The notes under the pieces were generated by a model that was not told the origin of the DNA, made no database searches, and worked only from the letters and a program-made list of their open reading frames with translations. From CAG-917 sp028724485 (GTDB taxonomy: Bacteria > Bacillota > Clostridia > Christensenellales > CAG-917), in NCBI GenBank assembly GCA_028724485.1, contig JAQYCY010000141.1, positions 1-5,328 on the forward strand: a stretch of DNA of 5,328 nucleotides. The letters are read 5' to 3'. The stretch's first letter is position 1. Each line of letters opens with the position of its first letter. This document shows positions 1 through 5,328 of the stretch, piece by piece. Made by a program: the position numbers and the translations under genes.

Positions 1-602
1 ACGTTCCTTGCATGAATACCATCAACTTGACAGTTTTCTCCATTAGACGTTGCGTTAATTGTGACTTGTGCGTTGCCTCCAATAACAACGTCAATGTTCT
101 TAGCCATTACCGACGCTCCGCAGGCTATTCCCCATACAGAAGAAACGCTGCTTGAAGCGTTTATCGTCAATTTTCCGTTTGCATTAGACGTAATAGTTAC
201 TCGTCCTTCATGTTCTCCATCGATAAATACGCCGTTTTGCCCACCGGTAATAATATTGTCTCCGATAAGGTTGATTGTGAAATATCCTGATACAGCAGGA
301 TTTATACCTACGTTCCCGCCGTTAAAATTGTTAAGAGTCAAAACACCGTCTTTGTATTTGGCAACGTAACCCGTATCGGGGTTGCCGTTTAGTTGATCTC
401 CATCAGACGTTTTCAAATAATAACCATTGTTTAACGGCTTATTATTTATGTAAATTCTGTCATATGGCGTAAGCGTTTCTCCGTCTGCATAGACCGTACT
501 CGTCGGGCTTGCAAATGCTATGCCGAGCATAAGTGCAATGCACATCGCAAGACCGAGTATCAGCATAAATATCTTTGATTTGTTTATATTGCTGTTTGTC
601 AT
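1..602 (-). CDS. Secreted beta-strand-rich surface protein, N-terminal 200 residues (runs off left edge)
   Basis: Open from ATG at 602 to the window edge with no stop (200 codons plus 2 nt). The N-terminus is a Gram-positive signal peptide: polar/basic residues 1-10 (K8, K10), a hydrophobic core at about 11-31, and possible cleavage after AFA-31 or VYA-39. The mature part is rich in Asn, Gly, Thr and Ile, with short amphipathic strands such as DGVLTLNNF (85-93), FTINLIGDNIIT (108-119), VTITSNANGKLTINA (135-149) and a similar strand at 169-184. This spacing resembles the secreted right-handed beta-helix / carbohydrate-binding proteins of Clostridia (Cthe_2159-like family), where strands of the type GxLTIxxxGxNxI recur. 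That family call is by pattern memory only. No catalytic motif is visible and any C-terminal anchor lies outside the window. It is probably exported to the cell surface or medium. It is preceded by a long A-rich leader and, further upstream on the same strand, by the small AAGC-repeat transcription unit. Confidence 0.85.
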   Translation of the reverse strand, partial: MTNSNINKSKIFMLILGLAMCIALMLGIAFASPTSTVYADGETLTPYDRIYINNKPLNNGYYLKTSDGDQLNGNPDTGYVAKYKDGVLTLNNFNGGNVGINPAVSGYFTINLIGDNIITGGQNGVFIDGEHEGRVTITSNANGKLTINASSSVSSVWGIACGASVMAKNIDVVIGGNAQVTINATSNGENCQVDGIHARN

Positions 603-610
603 ATACATAT

Positions 611-616
611 CTCCTT
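611..616 (-). promoter_or_regulatory. Ribosome binding site AAGGAG that decides the start at 602
   Basis: The minus strand reads AAGGAG, then 8 nt, then ATG at 602. A second in-frame ATG at 608 lies only 2 nt after the same site, too close for normal initiation, so 602 is the chosen start. Confidence 0.8.
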
Positions 617-626
617 TTATTTTTGT

Positions 627-656
627 TTTATATTTAATTTGCCTTTGCAAAATAAA
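627..656 (-). promoter_or_regulatory. Weak possible promoter for the surface-protein gene
   Basis: On the minus strand, TATAAA (632-627) lies 18 nt after TTTATT (656-651), about 25 nt before the start codon at 602. The -35 matches only 3 of 6 consensus bases and the region is A-rich, so a chance match is quite possible. If it is false, the surface gene would depend on read-through from the unit upstream. Confidence 0.25.
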
Positions 657-664
657 TCAGCTAT

Positions 665-689
665 TTTAAGTTTTGTTTGTCTTTGTTTT
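665..689. repeat. 25-nt direct repeat, copy 1
   Basis: Plus-strand sequence beginning TTTAAGTTTTGTTT and ending CTTTGTTTT. It matches 789-813 at 24 of 25 positions, the difference being G at 679 and A at 803. A shorter related word starts TTTAAGTTTT at 693. The repeat lies in the T-rich leader, so slippage or local duplication could explain it. Confidence 0.7.
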
Positions 690-788
690 TTGTTTAAGTT
701 TTTTGTTCTCTTTGCTACGGTGTGGTTTTATTGCGGTTGTTTTTTGGTGTTGTTTCTTCTTTTAGTCGTTGCGTTTTGCTTGTTCTTG

Positions 789-813
789 TTTAAGTTTTGT
801 TTATCTTTGTTTT
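789..813. repeat. 25-nt direct repeat, copy 2
   Basis: Second copy of the repeat at 665-689, offset by 124 nt, with one substitution. The identity is higher than base composition alone would be expected to give, though the alphabet here is almost only T and G. Confidence 0.7.
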
Positions 814-864
814 GCCACCCTTTGCTTTTGGTGACTCGCTTGTTGTCTTTGCCTTATAAACTTT

Positions 865-918
865 AAAAAAGCAAAAACGCACCGCCACATAAGTTAAAAC
901 CTATGCGGCAGTGCGTTT
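865..918 (-). terminator. Rho-independent terminator (19-bp hairpin plus T-run), minus strand
   Basis: Arms 918-900 and 893-875 pair over 19 bp with a 6-nt loop (899-894). Three positions (883/910, 887/906, 892/901) are A-C mismatches on the plus strand but G-U wobbles on the minus strand, so the structure is continuous only in a minus-strand transcript. It is followed on that strand by T5, GC, T6 (down to 865), the classic release tract. On the plus strand no comparable T-run follows. It lies 7 nt beyond the stop codon of the small AAGC-repeat ORF and about 260 nt before the start of the surface-protein gene. It could therefore be either a true 3' end or a conditional attenuator. Confidence 0.85.
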
Positions 919-925
919 GTTATAT

Positions 926-1027
<102 letters not shown>

Positions 1028-1036
1028 ACAAGTCAA

Positions 1037-1043
1037 CTCCTTT
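1037..1043 (-). promoter_or_regulatory. Ribosome binding site AAAGGAG of the AAGC-repeat ORF
   Basis: AAAGGAG on the minus strand, 9 nt before ATG 1027. It selects this start over the in-frame ATG at 1051, which lies upstream of the site. Confidence 0.65.
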
Positions 1044-1089
1044 ACGTTCATTTTAGTCTTTTGCTTTATCAAAACTTATACCTACGCAC

Positions 1090-1118
1090 ATTTTATCAAA
1101 TATCGCTTTTTAAGTAAA
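1090..1118 (-). promoter_or_regulatory. Promoter for the AAGC-repeat transcription unit
   Basis: On the minus strand, TTTACT (1118-1113) is followed after exactly 17 nt by TAAAAT (1095-1090), which matches the -10 consensus at 5 of 6 positions. Directly upstream on that strand are A/T tracts (about 1121-1131, 1136-1143 and 1150-1156) in the place of an UP element. The predicted start of transcription is near 1083, giving a 5' leader of about 55 nt before ATG 1027. Confidence 0.6.
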
Positions 1119-1156
1119 GCAAAATTTTTTTGCTATTTTTTTTCGCAATAAAAAAA
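1119..1156. promoter_or_regulatory. A/T-tract cluster, probable UP element or bent DNA
   Basis: Successive tracts A4T7 (1121-1131), T8 (1136-1143) and A7 (1150-1156) are spaced roughly one helical turn apart, and GCAAAA/TTTTGC (1119-1133) is a small palindrome. The cluster abuts the minus-strand -35 box. On the plus strand the T-run is not preceded by a GC-rich stem, so it is not a terminator. Confidence 0.4.
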
Positions 1157-1203
1157 CACGTAATTCTTATATGAAATTTAAATCTTTTGCAGTCTGCCGC
1201 CTT

Positions 1204-1222
1204 GTTTACAAAATTTGTAAAC
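1204..1222. promoter_or_regulatory. Operator-like palindrome GTTTACAAA-A-TTTGTAAAC
   Basis: Perfect 9-bp inverted arms (1204-1212 and 1214-1222) around a single central A. It lies between the two divergent promoters, about 19 nt before the putative plus-strand -35 and about 85 nt upstream of the minus-strand -35. The size and symmetry suit a dimeric helix-turn-helix regulator. The TACA/TGTA half-sites recall BlaI/CopY-type operators, but the spacing differs, so I do not assign a regulator. Confidence 0.5.
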
Positions 1223-1240
1223 TTTTTATATCGTTACGTA

Positions 1241-1269
1241 TTGATTTTAACGAATAATTGTTATATTAT
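1241..1269 (+). promoter_or_regulatory. Possible promoter for the CvpA-like operon
   Basis: TTGATT (1241-1246), 17 nt, TATTAT (1264-1269). TATACT at 1277-1282 is an alternative -10 but has no well-spaced -35. Transcription would start near 1277 and leave a 5' leader of about 125 nt before ATG 1403. Confidence 0.4.
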
Positions 1270-1402
1270 ATATATGTATACTCAAATTCGGAAATCGCTG
1301 TTTTTGCGGTTTTCGACAGCTCACGCTTTCAAATTAGGCTTGAAGTCTTTTGAAAAAGCGGTTTGCAAGTGATAAATTCGCTTTGAATCGATACAAGGGA
1401 AA
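1270..1402 (+). other. Untranslated leader before the CvpA-like gene, no defined element
   Basis: I see only weak features: GCTGT/ACAGC around 1300-1322 could form a 5-bp stem, and CTTTCAA/TTGAAG follows. The 61-codon open frame across 1187-1372 starts at TTG without a ribosome binding site and has no coding-like composition. No riboswitch or T-box signature is recognised. Confidence 0.35.
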
Positions 1403-2161
1403 ATGCAATTTACAACGTCGGCATTCAATCTCTCGGACGGCGCAATTTTGCTCGTTTTGCTTATTGCGTTTATTCGAGGCATAAAAAAAGGTTTAACGGG
1501 GTCGCTTAAAGGCTTCGTCTTTAACCTTATGGTTTTGTTGCTTGCCGCATACGTTGCAGGCGTTTGCTCCACTCCGCTTCTTGACACGCCGACAGGGGCA
1601 AACCTTTATTCCGCTATCTATTCAAAAGCGGCAGGCTGGGGCGATTTGTTCAATAAGCCTATTTTCTTCCAAGACGGGGCAGCTATGATGTACAACAGCG
1701 AAGGCACGCTCGTTTCGGTAAAATCGTTTGCTTCAAACGCTATAGCAGGACTTATCGTCAATTTCCTTGCTACAAAACTTTTGCCGTCGGAAGGCGGAGT
1801 TTCGCTTAAAGAAGCAATCGTTCCAAATCTCGTGTCGATTATTTTTGCAATTATTTTGGTGGTGGTATTCTTCATCGTATTTAAGTTGTTGTTTAAAATA
1901 ATTGCGTATCTTTGGAAACAACCCGTTGACAAAAACCCTAAGCTCAAAGGACTTGACCGATTTTTCGGTTTGGTCTTTTCGGTTTTAACGGGAATTGTCT
2001 TTGTGCAGTTCGTTTACGGACTTTTGGGCATATTTGAAAATCTCGGCTTTATGGGTACGGCTATGGAATATATAAAAACTTCTGCATTCAGCAAACTTGT
2101 CTATTACAACAATCCTATCCGCACGCTGCTTATCAATATGTTCGGCGCACTTGGAAAATAA
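1403..2161 (+). CDS. CvpA-like polytopic membrane protein (252 aa)
   Basis: The start is ATG 1403. An in-frame TAA at 1373-1375 rules out an upstream ATG, and AAGGGA (1395-1400) is a ribosome binding site with unusually short spacing. Predicted membrane segments are about 12-24, 38-55, 143-164 and 187-209. After segment 1 comes RGIKKGLTGSLKG (25-37), which resembles the RGxxKG turn of CvpA/colicin V production family proteins. Before segment 4, GLDRFFGLVFSVLTG (183-197) resembles their second LNRxxGxxxGxxxG signature. Ordinary CvpA proteins are about 160-180 aa; this one is longer because of a loop at about 56-140, probably extracytoplasmic. CvpA family members are cytoplasmic-membrane proteins tied to envelope and secretion functions, and their biochemical role is poorly defined. 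The next gene starts 12 nt downstream, so the two are co-transcribed and probably act together at the envelope. The family call is by motif only. Confidence 0.8.
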   Translation: MQFTTSAFNLSDGAILLVLLIAFIRGIKKGLTGSLKGFVFNLMVLLLAAYVAGVCSTPLLDTPTGANLYSAIYSKAAGWGDLFNKPIFFQDGAAMMYNSEGTLVSVKSFASNAIAGLIVNFLATKLLPSEGGVSLKEAIVPNLVSIIFAIILVVVFFIVFKLLFKIIAYLWKQPVDKNPKLKGLDRFFGLVFSVLTGIVFVQFVYGLLGIFENLGFMGTAMEYIKTSAFSKLVYYNNPIRTLLINMFGALGK

Positions 2162-2166
2162 GGAGG
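2161..2166 (+). promoter_or_regulatory. AGGAGG ribosome binding site overlapping the CvpA-like stop codon
   Basis: A consensus AGGAGG begins at the last base of the TAA stop (2159-2161) and lies 7 nt before ATG 2174. This indicates efficient, probably coupled translation of the large downstream gene. Confidence 0.9.
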
Positions 2167-2173
2167 GGCGCGT

Positions 2174-5100
2174 ATGAGCGAAGAAAAAAAACACGGCTGC
2201 AAAAGCTGCTTTAAAAGCGTAGTCATTCTCATTGTCGGAATGTTGCTCGGTATCGTTCTTTTTGTCGGCGCAATCGCAGGCACGATTTACGTTGTCCTTA
2301 CTTCCGTTACGATAGAGCAAGTACAAAACACTATCGGCGTAGAACTTGTCAAAAAGGACAACAAAGAAATGCTCAGTATGACGGCGTTTGAATTTGTCAC
2401 CGCCCTTGTGGGAATGATAGGGAATATATCGTCGCTGTCTATAAACGACGTTCTTGCAAAGTTCAATCTCCCTATTCCGAACGAGGTTTCGGGAATCGAC
2501 ATTACGCCGCTTTTTAAATATCCTATCCTTGAAATTCCGCAACACTTGGAGGACGTAACAAAAAACATAAAACTTTCGGCAGTAAGCAGACTTGCAGGAA
2601 TAAACTTTAACGAGTTTGGCTTGCCTATTTTAAATCGGCTTCAAGACGAAACAATCCAAAACGCCTTGACAAAAATTTTGAGCTCGATAAACGGCACTTT
2701 AACCATAAGAAATTTGTCTTATGATTTCGGAATTGACGTTGCCGCCGACAACGAACTTTTGAACAATCTCAAAGATTTGCCTATCAGCGACCTTGGTTCG
2801 GTTATCGACCTTTTGACGTTGTCGGAAATTATCAAAATTGACAATGACAAGTTTGTCAAAGCGGCGGAACTCGACACAAAATTCCTTTACGTCTATGCGG
2901 ACTCCTACGTCGCAATAGACGACCTCGACACGCAAAATCCGCTTTGTTCACAATCGATTTTCGGCGTGACAAGCGACGGTTCGGCTCTTAAATATAACGA
3001 ACTTCGCTATGTGAGAAAAACCGATGAAAACGGAAACGAAATAAAGGACGTCGACGGAAAATTTGTCTATGAAATAAACAACAGCTCATATTATTTTGAC
3101 CGCTATATCGCCGACGATAATGGCGGCTTTGTCAAGCTCAATAGCGGCGAATACGTTCCTTACGACGAAACTCAGCACAGCGGAAAACAACGCTACAAAC
3201 AAGTCGAAAACTTTGAAAAGTATAAACTCAGCGGCGGCAAATATATTCTCGACGCAACGGCGCAAGGCAAAACTTTTTATCGCCATATCGAATACGTGCC
3301 GTATGATGCGCTCGGCGAATTTGCCTCTGCGCCTACCCGCTACTTAAAGGCGTATATAAACAACTTCGTAAATTCAGGCAGCGGCTATTTGCCACAGCAA
3401 GTAGGGTTTGTCAAAGTTTATGATTATGAATATTTAATCGGCACTTCCACTACTTCCGCCGCTCCTACAAAGGCGGAAGAATTTACGCCTGTTAACAATC
3501 TTTCGGAAATAGCCACGGCAACTAAACCGCTTTACTTCAAAACCGTTTTGGAAGACGGAACTTTGAAATTTATGCCGTTTAAAAGTTACGGCATAGATTA
3601 CGGCACGGCGGCGAACCCTATTACGGTTGACGAAAACAGCAGCTTGACGGACGAAAAAGAGGGCTACTTCAAAGCGTATGAAGGCACAAGCGACAAAACG
3701 CTTCAAAGCATTTCGACAACCAAAGTCAAAAATTTGGCTGACGTCATTGAAAAAGTCAAAAACCTTAAACTTTGCGACGTGCTTGACGTTTATGAAAATA
3801 CGGTGTATGACACGGACGGCGTGACGGTGCTTCACGAAAAAAGTCCGCTTGTTTTGATTGCTTTGAAAAACACCAAAATATCCGATTTTAGCGATAAAAT
3901 CAACACTCTTACGCTTAAAGATATTATAGAAATCGACGACGCCGACCCAAACACTTCAAAAATTTTGAAAAGTCTTAAAGACAGCACTCTAAACTCTATG
4001 TCGACAGATATCGGCAAACTTGTGCTTGGCGACGCAATAGACATTCCAAACGGTTCGAGCGCGATTTTGAAAAAACTTGCCTACACGAAATTAAATTCAA
4101 TAGGCGGAGCAATCAACGATATTATCGACAATCTCGTTATCGGCGAAGTCATCGACGTTATCAAATACAATCAACTCACCGTGCTTGACACGGCAACCGA
4201 CGTTTTGCTTGAAATCACAAAGCCGTTCATCGAGCATACGGACGGCGAATACGTTCTTATAGGCGGAAAATACGTTTTGTACGACAGCGCAAACCCAGAT
4301 CATGCGTCGCTTACCCGTTACAGCCGAAATTATATTTTTGTGAATGCTACGGACGGCGGCTACGTTTACGTCGACGGTTCGGCGTCTTATAACTATGGCT
4401 TCACACCTTACGATTTGAACAATCTTAATATGCCCGAATTTACACAAGCATACGTCCAAGATACGACAAACACGATTAAGTTTTACGCTTTGGACACGAA
4501 TCCTGCCACAAACACGGCGTTCAATCCGACGAATCCGGAAACGGCGTTTGTCGAAATTACCGCCGCCAACTATGATACTTATAAAGCCGCCAAGTATGGC
4601 AAATACTTGAAAAACTACGTCGGCTTTGCAAAAAAACCAAAGGACTATACCGGAACGGATTTGTTTAAAAAGGTATACGTCACAGAGCAACTTGTTTTGG
4701 CAACCGGTGCGAATTCCTACGTTATCGCCGACAAAATGCTCACTAAGTTCGACGCCGCAAGCAGCGAGCACGCTTCCTACACAAAATACGTCCCTACCCT
4801 TTATGACGGAACAGCCGCAAGTTATATCTACTACTCTTCAGACGGCGCTTCGTTTGTCGAGTACGACAAAGCTACGCACGGCGAAATTAAAGATTTAAGC
4901 GGCAAACTCTACACTATGGTTAAATACGACGCTGCCATTCACTCGTCATACAGCGGTGACAAGTATATCTACTATTCGGGGCTTTTGTTAGACGCAACAG
5001 GCAGTCAGTATTCCTTGCCGCATTACAATTTGGTTTACGGCTATATCGCCACCGCCGAGGAGGCAAACGGCATAGTGTCGAATTATGAAACTTACGGAAA

Positions 5101-5328
5101 CTATACAAACGTAAAATCGGCAAAAAAAGTCAGCTTCCTTGAAAAAGACGGTAAGCAACTTAAAAAGAGCGAAAACATTTTGATAGGAATTGCCGATAGC
5201 TCTCTTTCGGAAATCAACGGCTTGTTTAAAAGCCTTACGCTTGGCTCTGTTATCGATTCGCAACCGGACAGCTTCTTTGAGGGCGAAATTATGAACAGCA
5301 AAATAAGTGAAATGGCAACGGCGATTAC
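2174..5328 (+). CDS. Giant membrane-anchored extracytoplasmic repeat protein, N-terminal 1051 residues (runs off right edge)
   Basis: One continuous frame without stop from ATG 2174. Residues 1-14 are polar and basic with a CxxC (C9, C12). Residues 16-42 form one long hydrophobic segment, so the protein is probably anchored by its N-terminus with the rest outside. The exterior mixes two repeat types. Type A is a helical unit of about 28-32 residues with the pattern ILKxLKDSxLxxxxxxIxxLxLGDxIDI, at about 195-223, 509-539, 561-588, 597-624, 631-662 and 1002-1028, with a partial copy from about 1036. A related strand (SSLSINDVL) is at 86-94. Type B regions (about 235-420 and 690-950) are rich in Tyr, Asp and Gly, and carry a short motif [YF]-D-x(3-5)-H followed by Tyr. 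Examples are at residues 327-341, 700-716 and 856-872. I recognise no enzymatic motif. Similar very large repeat proteins occur in uncultured Clostridia, with unknown function. It is the second gene of the operon with the CvpA-like protein. An adhesin, scaffold or envelope-spanning role is possible but unproven. Confidence 0.85.
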   Translation, partial: MSEEKKHGCKSCFKSVVILIVGMLLGIVLFVGAIAGTIYVVLTSVTIEQVQNTIGVELVKKDNKEMLSMTAFEFVTALVGMIGNISSLSINDVLAKFNLPIPNEVSGIDITPLFKYPILEIPQHLEDVTKNIKLSAVSRLAGINFNEFGLPILNRLQDETIQNALTKILSSINGTLTIRNLSYDFGIDVAADNELLNNLKDLPISDLGSVIDLLTLSEIIKIDNDKFVKAAELDTKFLYVYADSYVAIDDLDTQNPLCSQSIFGVTSDGSALKYNELRYVRKTDENGNEIKDVDGKFVYEINNSSYYFDRYIADDNGGFVKLNSGEYVPYDETQHSGKQRYKQVENFEKYKLSGGKYILDATAQGKTFYRHIEYVPYDALGEFASAPTRYLKAYINNFVNSGSGYLPQQVGFVKVYDYEYLIGTSTTSAAPTKAEEFTPVNNLSEIATATKPLYFKTVLEDGTLKFMPFKSYGIDYGTAANPITVDENSSLTDEKEGYFKAYEGTSDKTLQSISTTKVKNLADVIEKVKNLKLCDVLDVYENTVYDTDGVTVLHEKSPLVLIALKNTKISDFSDKINTLTLKDIIEIDDADPNTSKILKSLKDSTLNSMSTDIGKLVLGDAIDIPNGSSAILKKLAYTKLNSIGGAINDIIDNLVIGEVIDVIKYNQLTVLDTATDVLLEITKPFIEHTDGEYVLIGGKYVLYDSANPDHASLTRYSRNYIFVNATDGGYVYVDGSASYNYGFTPYDLNNLNMPEFTQAYVQDTTNTIKFYALDTNPATNTAFNPTNPETAFVEITAANYDTYKAAKYGKYLKNYVGFAKKPKDYTGTDLFKKVYVTEQLVLATGANSYVIADKMLTKFDAASSEHASYTKYVPTLYDGTAASYIYYSSDGASFVEYDKATHGEIKDLSGKLYTMVKYDAAIHSSYSGDKYIYYSGLLLDATGSQYSLPHYNLVYGYIATAEEANGIVSNYETYGNYTNVKSAKKVSFLEKDGKQLKKSENILIGIADSSLSEINGLFKSLTLGSVIDSQPDSFFEGEIMNSKISEMATAI
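3698..4159 (+). repeat. Four tandem type A protein repeats (residues 509-662)
   Basis: Residues 509-539, 561-588, 597-624 and 631-662 align by the ends KNLKLCDVLDV, NTLTLKDIIEI, GKLVLGDAIDI and DNLVIGEVIDV, each preceded by a short Leu/Lys helix such as ILKSLKDSTL. DNA identity is low, so these are old duplications rather than recent ones. Separate copies lie at residues 195-223 (2756-2842) and 1002-1028 (5177-5257). Confidence 0.7.

Larger units (their letters stand above)
603..864 (-). other. A-rich, G-poor leader/spacer upstream of the surface-protein gene
   Basis: This stretch of about 260 nt is extremely T-rich on the plus strand and A-rich on the minus strand. It carries recurring AAAACTTAAACAA / ACAAAGA-type words. 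Several TAA triplets interrupt the minus-strand reading frames, so it is not coding on that strand. The plus-strand open frame of 75 codons is a by-product of T-richness (Phe/Leu/Val/Cys runs, no ribosome binding site). It ends on the right in the T-run of the terminator hairpin. As RNA on the minus strand it would be largely unstructured, which suits a leader between an attenuator and a gene, but no known riboswitch or T-box motif is visible. Confidence 0.5.

Noticed and set aside
61..369. Plus-strand 102-codon open frame
   Set aside because: It is antisense to the signal-peptide-bearing surface protein, which has a ribosome binding site and coherent beta-strand pattern; the plus frame has neither.
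639..866. Plus-strand 75-codon open frame rich in Phe, Leu, Val and Cys, resembling a membrane peptide
   Set aside because: It starts with no ribosome binding site and its hydrophobicity is a consequence of T-rich DNA; it also runs into the terminator T-run.
875..918. Hairpin as a plus-strand terminator or as an insertion-sequence end
   Set aside because: No T-run follows on the plus strand, three pairs are broken there, and there is no transposase or target-site duplication nearby.
1119..1156. Plus-strand terminator from GCAAAA/TTTTGC and T8
   Set aside because: The stem is AT-only apart from one GC pair and no plus-strand gene ends upstream.
1187..1372. Plus-strand 61-codon open frame before the CvpA-like gene
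   Set aside because: TTG start, no ribosome binding site, spans the palindrome and the putative promoter, no recognisable protein pattern.
1985..2545. Minus-strand 186-codon open frame
   Set aside because: It overlaps the end of the CvpA-like gene and the start of the large gene, both well supported; basic, low-complexity product typical of an antisense shadow.
4097..4771. Minus-strand 224-codon open frame
   Set aside because: It is antisense to the large repeat protein; its Val/Arg/Cys-rich composition follows from the codon usage of the sense strand and there is no ribosome binding site pattern that I can support.

Overview
The window looks like a low-to-moderate GC member of the Bacillota (Clostridia-type). 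The reasons are strong AAGGAG/AGGAGG ribosome binding sites, TTGACA/TATAAT-like promoters with A-tracts, a Gram-positive style signal peptide, a CvpA-like membrane protein, and very large membrane-anchored or secreted proteins. I cannot name the species. There are no rRNA, tRNA, CRISPR or transposase genes.

Layout. (1) Positions 1-602, minus strand: the first 200 codons of a secreted, beta-strand-rich surface protein that runs off the left edge. (2) Positions 603-865: an A-rich (minus-strand sense) leader or spacer with 25-nt direct repeats. (3) Positions 865-1118, minus strand: a compact, probably unannotated transcription unit. It has an A-tract-supported promoter, a Shine-Dalgarno site and a 33-codon ORF whose body is a (AAGC)14 tetranucleotide microsatellite encoding KQAS repeats. 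It ends in a 19-bp hairpin followed by T5-GC-T6. (4) Positions 1119-1402: a divergent intergenic region with A/T tracts, a near-perfect 9+1+9 palindrome and a possible plus-strand promoter. (5) Positions 1403-2161, plus strand: a 252-aa polytopic membrane protein of the CvpA-like type. (6) Position 2174 to the right edge, plus strand: at least 1051 codons of a giant membrane-anchored extracytoplasmic protein made of two kinds of diverged repeats. It starts 12 bases after the CvpA-like stop codon with an AGGAGG site at the junction, so the two form an operon.

How they may work together. The plus-strand pair looks like an envelope module: a CvpA-like integral membrane protein co-expressed with a large single-pass protein facing outward. 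The minus-strand side looks like a surface protein whose transcript may be fed from the small AAGC unit upstream. The most interesting point is geometric. Changing the number of AAGC units moves the small ORF's stop codon to one of three places: well before the terminator hairpin, just before it, or inside its loop. That is the layout expected of a phase-variable, translation-controlled attenuator upstream of a surface-protein gene. The layout is read directly from the sequence; the switching function is inference.
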